A stretch of DNA of 32,779 bases from Candidatus Aminicenantota bacterium (GTDB lineage Bacteria; Acidobacteriota; Aminicenantia; UBA2199): the NCBI GenBank assembly GCA_023137075.1, contig JAGLQA010000095.1:1-32779 (forward strand), read 5' to 3'. The translations under genes and the position numbers were made by a program. Under the pieces are notes generated by a model that made no database searches, had not been told where the DNA came from, and saw only the letters and a list, made by a program, of their open reading frames with translations. Positions 20,939 to 29,456 of this stretch are shown piece by piece; the stretch's first letter is position 1, and every line of letters begins with the position of its first letter.

Positions 20939-22870
20939 ATGAATAATATAAAAGCAATTTACAAAAGAATTTCACTACTCGCTATCATCCTTTCCTTGAC
21001 CTGCTTTTGCCTGTGGGCAGAAAAAAAAGAAGATAAAAAAGAGCAGGGGAAAGAAGAATTGAAACCCGTCATCGAAGAAATCCAGGTTACCGGAAAAATC
21101 CCGGCCCAGCAGCCTATTTCTACCGTATCATTAATCGGTAAGAAAAAAATCGAAAAAGCAGTTCCTAAAACGCTCAACAATATCGTTAACCAGGCTTCCG
21201 GGGTCTACGTCACCGAGGGATCCAAAAACGAGGCCAGCGTGCAAATCAGGGGGCTGTCCAGCAACCGTATCGCCTTGATGTATGACGGTATCCCCATCTA
21301 TGAACCCTATTTCAACAGCTTTGATCTGAAAAGTTTTACAGCCGCGGGCATCGAGAATGTCAAGATTATTAAGGGCAGCAATTCGGTGCTTTACGGGCCA
21401 AACTCCTTAGGTGGGGTGATTAATATTCTCAGTGAACGGCCGAACCAGCCCTTTCTCTCCCTGAATGCCGACGCATCGGAAAATTCCACCTACTTCCTTT
21501 CCGGTTCCGGCGGCTATACCGTGGATAAGTTTGCTTTTTTCAGCAATATAACCTTAGATCAATCCGGCGGGTTCGATTATCACCGGGAGGGTGAGCGGGT
21601 TAAGCGGGACAACAGCGATTACCACCGCTTCAATATCTCCGGTAAGTTATATTTCTATCCCACGAAAAAAAGCGAATTTATGGCCCAGGTGTTGTACCAT
21701 ACGGCCGATTACGGTATCCCGGCGGCCACGGAATTTTCCAAAGCCCGCTACTGGCGTTTCGAAGACTGGAACCGCTGGCAGGTGAATGTAGGCGGTTTTT
21801 TTTCCTTCCTGCGCAAAGGACTTATCAAGGTACGCAGCTATTACGTGTACCACTATAACGTACTGGATGCTTATAATTCGGACGACTTTGCCGACTTGCA
21901 GTGGATTTCAACCTACAAGAATAATGCAATAGGCGCATTCATGTTAGGTGAATATCCCTTAGGCCGGAACCAGGAATTGAAATTCAGCTTGAATGTCAGC
22001 AGCATCAAGGTGCGGCAGCAGGGAGACACCGGCGAGGAGTGGGAAAGCTACGACCGGGAAATCTATTCCGCTGCCATCGAGGATCATATTACTATTTCCA
22101 GGACATGGAAAATCTCAGGTGGGGCCAGTATCGACTACTTAGTCAAGAATGACGATACCACCGAGACCCGGGTCAATCCCATCTTCGGGATCAAGTATAC
22201 GCCTCAAGATTGGCTGGATTTCCATCTCTCCTTTGCCCGGAAATCCCGGTTCCCCTCCATGAGGTCTCTCTACAGCACCAAATCGGGGAATCCGGAACTG
22301 ACGTCGGAAGTGGGGAACAATTTTGAAATCGGTTTTACTTATATGAAGCGTATAAGATTTGGTGGAGCCCTTTTCTACCATCGCATCTTCGATATGGTCC
22401 AGTCCTACCGCGGTTTAGACGGTTACCGCAACTATCAGAACATCGGCAGTGCCAACATCTACGGCCTGGAATTGGAGCTCGGCAAGCAGGTGGGAGTTTT
22501 TGATTTCAGTTTAAATTATACCTTTCTGAAAGCCGTGGACCAGGATGACGACCTGCCCTTAGATTATACTCCCGAATCCCAGTTCAGCGCTTTCGTAATT
22601 ATCGGTGAAATCAAGGGATTCTCGTTGACCCTGTGGGGCGCGGCAGTATCTTCTTCCCAGGCTAAAATGGGGAAGAATCCGCCCTTCGATATTGTAGAGA
22701 TCCCCGCCTATTCGTTGTTGAATGCCTGCTTAGAAAAGAGATTTGCCGGGATTATCCTGTACCTTAAGGCGGAGAATATTTTTGATAAAGCCTATTTTTC
22801 CGAACCGGGATTTCCCATGAAAGCCGGGATGTTCAGCCTCGGCTGCCGCCTCGACATCGGAAAAAAATAA
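20939..22870 (+). CDS. TonB-dependent outer-membrane receptor
   Basis: The protein has 643 residues. A signal peptide occupies about residues 1-27 (hydrophobic core ISLLAIILSLTCFCLWA). A charged linker and a TonB-box-like IEEIQVTGK (about 45-53) follow. The plug domain (about 57-165) contains VQIRGLSSNRIALMYDGIPIYEPYF and VKIIKGSNSVLYGPNSLGGVINI, the standard receptor signatures. The rest is a beta barrel with alternating aromatic strands and ends in MFSLGCRLDIGKK. It would import a siderophore, B12 or another large nutrient; the substrate cannot be read from the sequence. The start ATG has AAAGGAGG. The structured leader upstream suggests post-transcriptional control. It indicates a Gram-negative envelope. 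Confidence 0.93.
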   Translation: MNNIKAIYKRISLLAIILSLTCFCLWAEKKEDKKEQGKEELKPVIEEIQVTGKIPAQQPISTVSLIGKKKIEKAVPKTLNNIVNQASGVYVTEGSKNEASVQIRGLSSNRIALMYDGIPIYEPYFNSFDLKSFTAAGIENVKIIKGSNSVLYGPNSLGGVINILSERPNQPFLSLNADASENSTYFLSGSGGYTVDKFAFFSNITLDQSGGFDYHREGERVKRDNSDYHRFNISGKLYFYPTKKSEFMAQVLYHTADYGIPAATEFSKARYWRFEDWNRWQVNVGGFFSFLRKGLIKVRSYYVYHYNVLDAYNSDDFADLQWISTYKNNAIGAFMLGEYPLGRNQELKFSLNVSSIKVRQQGDTGEEWESYDREIYSAAIEDHITISRTWKISGGASIDYLVKNDDTTETRVNPIFGIKYTPQDWLDFHLSFARKSRFPSMRSLYSTKSGNPELTSEVGNNFEIGFTYMKRIRFGGALFYHRIFDMVQSYRGLDGYRNYQNIGSANIYGLELELGKQVGVFDFSLNYTFLKAVDQDDDLPLDYTPESQFSAFVIIGEIKGFSLTLWGAAVSSSQAKMGKNPPFDIVEIPAYSLLNACLEKRFAGIILYLKAENIFDKAYFSEPGFPMKAGMFSLGCRLDIGKK

Positions 22871-22984
22871 CATACGTAAATATTAGAGTGCCTGGAATGA
22901 AAAAAGATTTCCTTTGACAGAAGATTTTTTTATGAACGGTTGATTTTTTTAGTAAATACTGCTATCTTAATACCGGAGAAAAAA

Positions 22985-23233
22985 ATGGTAATAACAATAC
23001 CTGAAAAAGTCGAAGAAGCGTTAAGAATTCCGGTTAAAGGAAGAGAAAGAGAACTAAAAAAACTCCTGGCCCTGAAACTATACGAGAAGGGAATTCTCGG
23101 TATGGGAAAAGCAAGAGAATTGATTGGTGTGGGTAGGTCGGATTTTTTCTATATTCTGAAAGAAGAGGGAATTTCTATAAACTTCGATAAAGAGGAGTTG
23201 GAAGAAGATTTAAAGACAATAGAGGGTATGTGA
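22985..23233 (+). CDS. UPF0175-family antitoxin
   Basis: The protein has 82 residues. The ATG at 22985 is preceded by CGGAG; 15 in-frame codons upstream are hydrophobic and unlike the family. It starts MVITIPEKVEEALRIP and contains ELKKLLALKLYEKGILGMGKARELIGVGRSDFFYILKEEGI, the UPF0175 core with a helix-turn-helix-like segment. Such proteins are the usual partners of DUF3368 PIN-domain toxins. Its stop overlaps the start of the toxin gene (GTGA, 23230-23233), which indicates translational coupling. A TTGATT-17-TATCTT pair at 22940-22968 could be its promoter. Confidence 0.85.
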   Translation: MVITIPEKVEEALRIPVKGRERELKKLLALKLYEKGILGMGKARELIGVGRSDFFYILKEEGISINFDKEELEEDLKTIEGM

Positions 23234-23703
23234 AATTGAGTGCCGTATGTGACACCTCTGTTTTGATAGCGCTGGAATCTGTGGAAAAAATTCATCTTTT
23301 GCACGAAATTTTTTCCCACATCCTTATCCCGGAAGAAGTTTTCAATGAATTAGAAATCGAGCAAAGAGGGTTTAAATTAGAACAATGGATTATAGTAAAA
23401 AAAATCACCAATATCGATTTATGCAGCAGCTTATATTTAAACCTTGACTTAGGAGAAAGCGAAGCCATTACCCTGGCTCTTGAAAAGAAGACGGATTTTA
23501 TTTTGTTAGATGATAAAGAAGCAAGGAAAGCGGCAAGAAATTTAGGATTAAAAATAATAGGCACTGTGGGCATGCTTCTCCTTGCGAAAGAAAAGGGATT
23601 ATTATCTGGCTCCGTGATGGATGAAATTCAAAAGATGGAAAATAGAATAAATTTTCGTCTTTCTTCCGACTTAAAAAAGATTATAGAAAATTCAGGTGAG
23701 TAA
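23230..23703 (+). CDS. DUF3368-family PIN-domain toxin
   Basis: The 157-residue protein starts with GTG at 23230, overlapping the antitoxin gene by four bases. PIN-domain features are CDTSVLIALE with the first catalytic Asp (D8), the IPEEVFNEL helix with an acidic residue, LDLGESEAITLALE, and FILLDDKEARKAARNLGLKIIGTVGMLL with the last acidic pair. This is the DUF3368 arrangement. PIN toxins are Mg-dependent RNases that cut tRNA, rRNA or mRNA. Length is normal and all expected acidic residues appear present, so the module should be functional, in contrast to the broken VapBC pair at 19140-19525. Confidence 0.85.
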   Translation: MKLSAVCDTSVLIALESVEKIHLLHEIFSHILIPEEVFNELEIEQRGFKLEQWIIVKKITNIDLCSSLYLNLDLGESEAITLALEKKTDFILLDDKEARKAARNLGLKIIGTVGMLLLAKEKGLLSGSVMDEIQKMENRINFRLSSDLKKIIENSGE

Positions 23704-23741
23704 AAATAAATATAAAAAAATACGTTTATTAGGGAAAGACC

Positions 23742-25577
23742 GTGCCGTTTAAGAAAAAGATAAATAAAGAGAAGAAAGAAGAAACCAAAGAGAAAGAAGC
23801 GGTTACGAAAGAATTTAAGCCCAAATACAATAAGCCGAAAATTCTATTAATCGATTTACCTGAGAAGGCCCTTCAAAATGTTCGGTCTGCCGGATTTAAC
23901 ACTCATTCGGGTACGTTTGGTTCACCCTATAAAGTAGAACTAAGCAGCGGATACAAACCTTTAATTGCTGAACCTTCTCTGCCAAACTTTACTGAACAAG
24001 AAATCATCATAATCGACCTTAAACCACCTGAAACACTCAACGAACCGGAAGGGAAAAAAGATGTTCCCCTTGGAGTAGAAAATTGGTGGGTAAAATGCGA
24101 TATTGGTGTGATTGATCCAAGACCAAAATTTATGTTATATGTTCAAAAGCATTTCGACCGTATTTTGGAACATGGTGGATTATTTGTCATTTTTGCTAAA
24201 TCACGTTTAAATCAAGACATAGTATGGGGCAAAAGTGAATATGGTAGACTATCGGTTAACAAAAAACTGAAATACGATAACTGGTCATTTCTTTCGATTC
24301 TTAATCCAGAAAACATTAAGGTCAAAGAAGATTTTGGCGAAGAGATTAGCTTACCAGATTATAGTAATGATCATCCACTTTTTCAGTTTCTTAAACAGGA
24401 AATAAAAAATTGTGAATATGATGCCATTTTTAGGTCATTCCGAGAATCAGATTTCATGTGGCTTCCTATTTTAGAAAGCAAATACGGAGATGATGTTGCC
24501 GGAGTAATTATTCCGAAAGATTCAGAAGGTAATCACCTGAAGGAACGCATTATAATTTTGCCTCAAACAGAAAATAAATCTGAGGTAATACCCACTTTAT
24601 TGAAGGAGGTTCTTCCTGAAATATCTCCCCATCTTTTCCCTCATGTAGAAGGGGCTCGATGGGTGGAAAGAGATGAGTATGAACTTGAGTCAGTGCTCAA
24701 TCTTAAAGGACAAAAAGTAGAAGCACGGAAAAGAGTAGAAAAAGAGATCAAAGAGCTCGACATTAAAATAGCCGAAGAAAGGGGGAAGTTTGGATTTCTC
24801 CATAGGATTATTACCGGATGGAGTGATGAGCTTGTCAGGGATGTTAAAACCTGTCTTGAATTTATCGGATTCGAGCAAGTTCGAGATGTCGATGAGGAAA
24901 TCAAAAATAAAGCTAAAAAAGTGCCAAAACAAGAAGACCTTCAAATTCTTGATGATTCTCCTGCATTATTAATCGAAATAAAGGGATTATCAGGTCTCCC
25001 AAAAGAGATAGAAACTAATCAAGTTGAAAAATATATATCCAGGAGAATGAAAGAGTGGGATAGAACCGATATTCGTGGAGTATCGATAATAAACCATCTG
25101 CGTAACGTTCACGGACTTGAAAGAGAGAATGAAAATGTATTCTCCAAACAGCAGAAAGAAGACGCAGAAGATCGTGATATTACCATTTTAACTACCTGGG
25201 ATTTATTCCTACTAATTAGAGGGATGATCAAATGGAAATGGAACCCGAAAGCCATCCGAGAACTCTTTTATCAAAAAGGCAGAATGCCCAGGGTACCCGC
25301 ACATTATAAACCTATCGGAAGTATAACACATTACTGGGAAAAGCTGGGAGTAATTGAAATAAAAATTTCAAATGATAATATCAATAAAGGTCAACGCATT
25401 GGATATTTCATCAATAGCGTTTATTTAGAGGAAGAGATTCAATCCATGCAGGTTGATCAGCAGGGTGTTGAAGTGGCAACGCAAGGGCAATCGGTTACGA
25501 TTAAAACGAGATACAGTAAAAAAGAATTACCTAAGAAAGCAACCGTATACAAAGTTTTAAATGATTCTGGCTCATAA
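23742..25577 (+). CDS. Large protein of unknown function with a PD-(D/E)xK nuclease-like motif
   Basis: The protein has 611 residues. The start GTG at 23742 has AGGGAAAG upstream. A Lys/Glu-rich start leads to an alpha/beta N-terminal domain (about 30-160) beginning KPKILLIDLPEKALQNVRSAGF and containing HGGLFVIFAKS; the strand-loop-helix pattern is Rossmann- or amidotransferase-like, but no family is recognised. A helical middle (about 300-370) contains a long charged segment. Around 380-450 the order FEQVRDVDEEI, D404-D405 and ALLIEIKG (E412-x-K414) looks like a PD-(D/E)xK active site. A C-terminal part resembles a winged-helix region (RMPRVPAHYKPIGSITHYW). It lies 38 bases after a toxin-antitoxin pair. 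A defence or DNA-processing role is possible but unproven. Confidence 0.6.
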   Translation: MPFKKKINKEKKEETKEKEAVTKEFKPKYNKPKILLIDLPEKALQNVRSAGFNTHSGTFGSPYKVELSSGYKPLIAEPSLPNFTEQEIIIIDLKPPETLNEPEGKKDVPLGVENWWVKCDIGVIDPRPKFMLYVQKHFDRILEHGGLFVIFAKSRLNQDIVWGKSEYGRLSVNKKLKYDNWSFLSILNPENIKVKEDFGEEISLPDYSNDHPLFQFLKQEIKNCEYDAIFRSFRESDFMWLPILESKYGDDVAGVIIPKDSEGNHLKERIIILPQTENKSEVIPTLLKEVLPEISPHLFPHVEGARWVERDEYELESVLNLKGQKVEARKRVEKEIKELDIKIAEERGKFGFLHRIITGWSDELVRDVKTCLEFIGFEQVRDVDEEIKNKAKKVPKQEDLQILDDSPALLIEIKGLSGLPKEIETNQVEKYISRRMKEWDRTDIRGVSIINHLRNVHGLERENENVFSKQQKEDAEDRDITILTTWDLFLLIRGMIKWKWNPKAIRELFYQKGRMPRVPAHYKPIGSITHYWEKLGVIEIKISNDNINKGQRIGYFINSVYLEEEIQSMQVDQQGVEVATQGQSVTIKTRYSKKELPKKATVYKVLNDSGS

Positions 25578-25602
25578 GTCATAATATTCTGGGTAAATTT
25601 TC

Positions 25603-25800
25603 TTTAACAGCAGTTATTGAAAGTGATGAGTAGTGGGGTTTCATCACGCTTCGCATGACTATTTACCTTCGGTGAGCCCACCACGTGGACAGGGGACGAG
25701 GCCGGGGCTAAACTAAAAAAAATATCGAGTGACGAATAGCGGACACCAAATGTTGTAGGGATATTCAATAATTCCTTATTGCTTGGGTATCCCTTATCGG
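25603..25800. other. Non-coding stretch between nuclease-like gene and terminator
   Basis: The gap from 25578 to 25943 holds no convincing gene. Its first half contains GC-rich words that can partly pair (GTAGTGGGGTTTCATCAC near 25630 with GGTGAGCCCACCAC near 25671) and looks like a decayed repeat element. Its second half contains two strong hairpins and a promoter, listed separately. Confidence 0.4.
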
Positions 25801-25802
25801 TT

Positions 25803-25848
25803 CCCCGCGCTGCGGGGTTGAAAAAGTTTGATCAAAACTTTTATTTTT
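25803..25848 (+). terminator. Tandem hairpin intrinsic terminator
   Basis: CCCCGC-GCT-GCGGGG (25803-25817) is a perfect 6-bp GC stem. Five bases later AAAAGTTT-GATCA-AAACTTTT (25822-25842) is a perfect 8-bp stem whose right arm runs into ATTTTT. Together they should end transcription from the nuclease-like gene. The A-rich left side of the second stem could also serve the opposite strand. Confidence 0.65.
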
Positions 25849-25903
25849 CCTTCATTTTAAGTGTGACGCTACATTTGCGATGTGGGAATTTATCTTTAGG
25901 CAC

Positions 25904-25931
25904 TTGACCCGGGACGTCAACATGGTACAAT
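25904..25931 (+). promoter_or_regulatory. Promoter of the spermidine-synthase-like gene
   Basis: TTGACC (25904-25909) and TACAAT (25926-25931) each match 5 of 6 consensus positions, with a 16-base spacer. Transcription would begin near 25938, only about six bases before the ATG at 25944, which lacks a ribosome binding site. Confidence 0.6.
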
Positions 25932-25943
25932 GATGCCGGTACC

Positions 25944-26708
25944 ATGAGCCCTTTCAACCAGGAAAAAATTCTTTATCAAAAAAAGAGCCGCTATAACGAT
26001 ATCACCGTAACACAAAAAGGGTCCTATGTCACCCTGTACAGCCCGGAAGATATCATCCAGTCGGAAATAAATATCAAACAACCGCTAAAACCCCACCTCG
26101 AATTTAACCGTTACCTGCTCTTCAGCCTCGTTTTTTGCCCGAAACCTTCCGCCATACTGGTTTTGGGTCTCGGCGGCGGCGTGGTGCCTCGGGTATTGAG
26201 TGCGATTTGCCCGGAAGCAATTGTGGATGTGGTGGAAATCGACGCGGAAATGTTAAAGGCAGCGGAGAACTATTTCGGTTTTACCACGTCTTCCCGGCTA
26301 CGCGTGCACCTTGAAGACGCCCGCGCCTTTATTCGCCGCACCCGGAAGGAATACGACCTGATCATCGTAGATACCTACTGTGGCCTCAACCTGCCCCAAT
26401 CCATCGATAATCCCTCATTTTTCAAGGATTGCGGCAACCTGTTGTCAGAAGGGGGCATCCTATCGGTTAACCTGATTCCTTTCGACAAACTTTTCATGGA
26501 GAAACGGTTGGACTGGATCAAACAGGCTCTCACCAATATCTGCCTGATGCGCGGCGTCACCCGGCTCAATGAAGTGGTTTATGCGGGAAGAAGGCCGGTG
26601 GAGAAATCGAACCTTTTACAAAACGCGACTTTTTTAAAAAAAAGACTCCCATCTAATTTAAAAACCAGGCAATTGTGCAAACACTTAGAATGCCGTAGTG
26701 GCGGGTAA
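25944..26708 (+). CDS. Spermidine-synthase-like SAM/dcSAM-fold protein
   Basis: The protein has 254 residues with a Rossmann methyltransferase-type core: ILVLGLGGGVVPRVL (G75-x-G-G-G), VDVVEIDAEMLKAA with the acidic ribose-binding residue, LEDARAFI, and YDLIIVDTYCG. These are the landmarks of the polyamine aminopropyltransferase family. The YHE-type gate motif of true spermidine synthases (D/E-x-x-YHE) is not seen; LEFNRYLLF stands in its place. The protein may therefore be a methyltransferase or a member of the broad spermidine-synthase-like group with unknown substrate. No ribosome binding site precedes the ATG, and a promoter ends just upstream, so the mRNA may be leaderless. Its neighbours give no pathway clue. 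Confidence 0.75.
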   Translation: MSPFNQEKILYQKKSRYNDITVTQKGSYVTLYSPEDIIQSEINIKQPLKPHLEFNRYLLFSLVFCPKPSAILVLGLGGGVVPRVLSAICPEAIVDVVEIDAEMLKAAENYFGFTTSSRLRVHLEDARAFIRRTRKEYDLIIVDTYCGLNLPQSIDNPSFFKDCGNLLSEGGILSVNLIPFDKLFMEKRLDWIKQALTNICLMRGVTRLNEVVYAGRRPVEKSNLLQNATFLKKRLPSNLKTRQLCKHLECRSGG

Positions 26709-26856
26709 TAGTTAAGTTGGCATATAATATCAGAATCGCAGGCGTGTCGGCTTTCCCCTGAACGGCTTGCGAACTCGGAGCAAGAATGTCTTGCGCAGGG
26801 TGAGACGCTCCCCAAAATGAGCACATTTTTGGGTAAAGTGAAGGGGATGACGACTA

Positions 26857-26880
26857 CAGCCTGCGGAACAAAGCAGGCTG
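26857..26880. other. Perfect 8-bp hairpin in the intergenic region 26709-26921
   Basis: CAGCCTGC (26857-26864) pairs with GCAGGCTG (26873-26880) around an 8-base loop. An imperfect stem CCCCAAAATG/CATTTTTGGG lies at 26812-26833. A T8-9 run at about 26911-26919 could serve as a terminator tail for the plus-strand gene. No gene is seen in the gap. Confidence 0.4.
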
Positions 26881-26921
26881 CTTAACTATGACATGGCGGT
26901 TGATTGCTCCATTTTTTTTTG

Positions 26922-29318
26922 TTATCGCTGCAGCTCGAGAAGCATCTCCTCGAAGGGTACCGGGTAGGCTGTCAACCAGACCACCGGTTGAAGCTTCGTT
27001 TTCTTTTTCTTATAAGCCATCACATAGACTTCGATATTCTTTCCGATCATATCTTTTGTGACCGGCGCGTAATATGTATAATTTTTATCACGCCGGACTG
27101 TTACATATTCCCAGGTATTGGCAGGATAAGATGGCGCCCGGTCCGGGCAGCCGACCGGTTTGCCGGCGACTTTCAACGCGGCATAGGCGCTTTCGATACC
27201 GTGTTCGCCCTCTAAGGCGATACATATATAACTACCTTTAACCCACTCGTCGATATAGAACCGGGCCTGCCAGGCTTTTACCGGTGTCATCCTCCGCGGA
27301 TGAGCGAACAAATTGGATGCCCGCCACTTTTTCGGGGAAAGTAATTTGCCGTTGAAAAACCCTTCGATCTCCGTAATGCGATCCGGAAAAGCCCGGAAAC
27401 GCAGGTAGCGCACCGGCCCGGGCAATTCGATGACCATACGTTTACCGGCCAGGTAGGTCAGCCGCTTCCAGGATTTCAGGTCGGTGGACACCTCCACATG
27501 ATTCCCCTCATCTTTGAGCAGCGGATGCAGGGAATATTCATCGGGCACATGCAGGACGATGCGTTCTACATCCAGCACCTCACCAAAATCAAGCCGGAGG
27601 CAGCCGTTCTTCACTCGCCGGTCAATCAGGTATTTCCGGGACGGCCAGAAACCGGTGCGCATGTCGCCGTCGAAGAGGTTGCGGTCCCGGACTCCCCGGT
27701 TCACAAAGGTGGGCTGGTTGAAGAAGGCGTCTCGCGCTGCCTGGACGCTGGGAATCCGCGTCGGCCCCGAACGAAATAGGCTGCGTACTTCCAGGGCATT
27801 ATTGTCGGCGGCAAAAACCGTGGCTTCGTACAATGCTTCGGCATCCTCCGGCACCTTACATTCGCTCATATCGGCCGGTTTCCTATGCCAGTGGTTTTTT
27901 AATTTTTCCCCGGGAAATGTTATTTCCAGGGATTTTCCCTTTAATAATTCGCCCACATTCTCCCCGGAAAGGTATGCCTGGGAAAAAAACCTGCCCTCTG
28001 CCCTGAGCTTAATCGAGCTTTTCTGACCGGGGTAACCCAATAATTCGATTTTGAGGAGATCACCCGGTGTATCGCGAATCACCCGGTAGTCGCAGCCCTC
28101 GATACCGGCTTCCTCGCAGGGCTCGACCGAGGCTAAAAGCAAACAGGCCCGGAAGGGCATTACCGTAACCGGCACTTTTGTCCCCGGCGCGAATCTGCCG
28201 ATGATTTTTTCGGTTGGATGAAATTGCCGCAATTCGATAGGGCGGTTCACGAAGAGGCCGATTTTTTTACCCAGGTTGATTTTATACTGCACCGGCTGCC
28301 AGGTCAGGTTTCGCAGGGTAATCAACCGGGTTTTTTCACTGCCCCGGGATACGGCATAGGGGCCGTAGTGCCGCTTCGGCAGCGGCATGCCTTTGACCAG
28401 GATATCTCGATAACGGCGGTGCAGGTTGTAAATCCGGGCCAGTTTGGGAAATTCCTCATCCCGAAGCAGCCAGGGATTGCCGTAAATCTGGGGGGCCAGG
28501 ATGAGGCAGCGGTTAAAGGCCTGCAGTATAAGATCATCCTCCCAAAAGTCTAAGCAGGAAGAGAGGCACACACCATGATCTTCGGTGAGTCGTTTCAACC
28601 CCGGCACCAAACCGCGGGAAATGGCGTCGGCCCGGTGGTGAGGAGCGGTAACGGTGTTGCTGGAGAAGACATCGATGTAGGTTTCTTTTCCCTCCCAGAG
28701 GAAGGTAGTGGCATAAGCCCGGGCTCGCTCCAGCCCGAGGCGGTGGTTGAGCAGGATCAAATCCGGGCTGTACTTGCGGCATAGAGTCATCATGCGGATG
28801 AAAGCATCTTCTTTTTCCGGTCGCAGTGGGCCGCACACGGCATCGAATTTAAACAGGGCGAAGTCAAAATCCCGGCACAGGCTCACCATCTGGGCAATGC
28901 GCGCTTGCTCTTCTTCCGGCGTATCGCCGAAGCCATCCGGCCCTCCCCAGATACCGAGCCGCGTCCCCATGCACCCGGCCTCCCGGTAAACCGGGGTGAA
29001 ATCATCAGGAAATTGTTCGCGGAAACGCTGCGAATCCCTTCGGCCGTAGAACCGTTTGCCGTCGATGGCGCCGGCGTCAAAGGCGTAAATATCCAGCACC
29101 ATTCCGTACTCAGTGTGCAGCCATTTGAAGAATTCCAGGTTGATCAGGGCCTGTTTTTCGGTGGCGCCTTCGTTGGTGTTGTTGATCCAGGAAAAATATT
29201 GCGATCGGGAGGGCGTGTTTTCGTCAGCGCCGGGAAAAACAGGCGGCTTCTCCCCATCAACAAAGCCTGGTATCGCGAATAAAAACATAAAAATAGTAAT
29301 TAAAAAAAAAATTTTCAT
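26922..29318 (-). CDS. Secreted glycoside-hydrolase-like protein (alpha-galactosidase/GH-D-like) with discoidin-type domain
   Basis: The protein has 798 residues. A signal peptide (1-22, MKIFFLITIFMFLFAIPGFVDG) points to export. A TIM-barrel-like region (about 40-330) contains LGIWGGPDGFG (about 121-131) and FALFKFDAV with K157-F-D159, matching the K-W/F-D nucleophile motif of clan GH-D. A beta-sandwich follows. Around 555-680, LFDGDMRTGFW, LDFGEVLDVERI and VRYLRFRAF fit a coagulation-factor 5/8 C-type (discoidin) carbohydrate-binding domain. A last beta domain ends the protein. It probably hydrolyses alpha-linked polysaccharide side chains outside the cytoplasm; family and substrate are uncertain. 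The ribosome binding site is weak. Confidence 0.68.
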   Translation of the reverse strand: MKIFFLITIFMFLFAIPGFVDGEKPPVFPGADENTPSRSQYFSWINNTNEGATEKQALINLEFFKWLHTEYGMVLDIYAFDAGAIDGKRFYGRRDSQRFREQFPDDFTPVYREAGCMGTRLGIWGGPDGFGDTPEEEQARIAQMVSLCRDFDFALFKFDAVCGPLRPEKEDAFIRMMTLCRKYSPDLILLNHRLGLERARAYATTFLWEGKETYIDVFSSNTVTAPHHRADAISRGLVPGLKRLTEDHGVCLSSCLDFWEDDLILQAFNRCLILAPQIYGNPWLLRDEEFPKLARIYNLHRRYRDILVKGMPLPKRHYGPYAVSRGSEKTRLITLRNLTWQPVQYKINLGKKIGLFVNRPIELRQFHPTEKIIGRFAPGTKVPVTVMPFRACLLLASVEPCEEAGIEGCDYRVIRDTPGDLLKIELLGYPGQKSSIKLRAEGRFFSQAYLSGENVGELLKGKSLEITFPGEKLKNHWHRKPADMSECKVPEDAEALYEATVFAADNNALEVRSLFRSGPTRIPSVQAARDAFFNQPTFVNRGVRDRNLFDGDMRTGFWPSRKYLIDRRVKNGCLRLDFGEVLDVERIVLHVPDEYSLHPLLKDEGNHVEVSTDLKSWKRLTYLAGKRMVIELPGPVRYLRFRAFPDRITEIEGFFNGKLLSPKKWRASNLFAHPRRMTPVKAWQARFYIDEWVKGSYICIALEGEHGIESAYAALKVAGKPVGCPDRAPSYPANTWEYVTVRRDKNYTYYAPVTKDMIGKNIEVYVMAYKKKKTKLQPVVWLTAYPVPFEEMLLELQR

Positions 29319-29342
29319 CGTCAGGTTACCTGCCGGAAGGAA

Positions 29343-29371
29343 ATCATATCAAAATGAATTATCATTTGCAA
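29343..29371 (-). promoter_or_regulatory. Promoter of the glycosidase-like gene
   Basis: On the minus strand TTGCAA (29366-29371), a 17-base spacer and TATGAT (29343-29348) lie about 25 bases upstream of the ATG at 29318. It is divergent from the PilZ gene promoter. Confidence 0.5.
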
Positions 29372-29412
29372 TACCGGATCATTTGTAAAAATTAATAAAA
29401 TTAACAGAAAAC

Positions 29413-29442
29413 TGGAAAGCATATGGCAAATTCTGGTATAAT
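29413..29442 (+). promoter_or_regulatory. Promoter of the PilZ-nadC-nadB operon
   Basis: TGGAAA (29413-29418) is followed, after an 18-base spacer, by a perfect extended -10, TGGTATAAT (29434-29442). Transcription would start near 29449, about eight bases before the ATG at 29457, which has no ribosome binding site. Confidence 0.6.
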
Positions 29443-29456
29443 CTATATTTCTAAAA

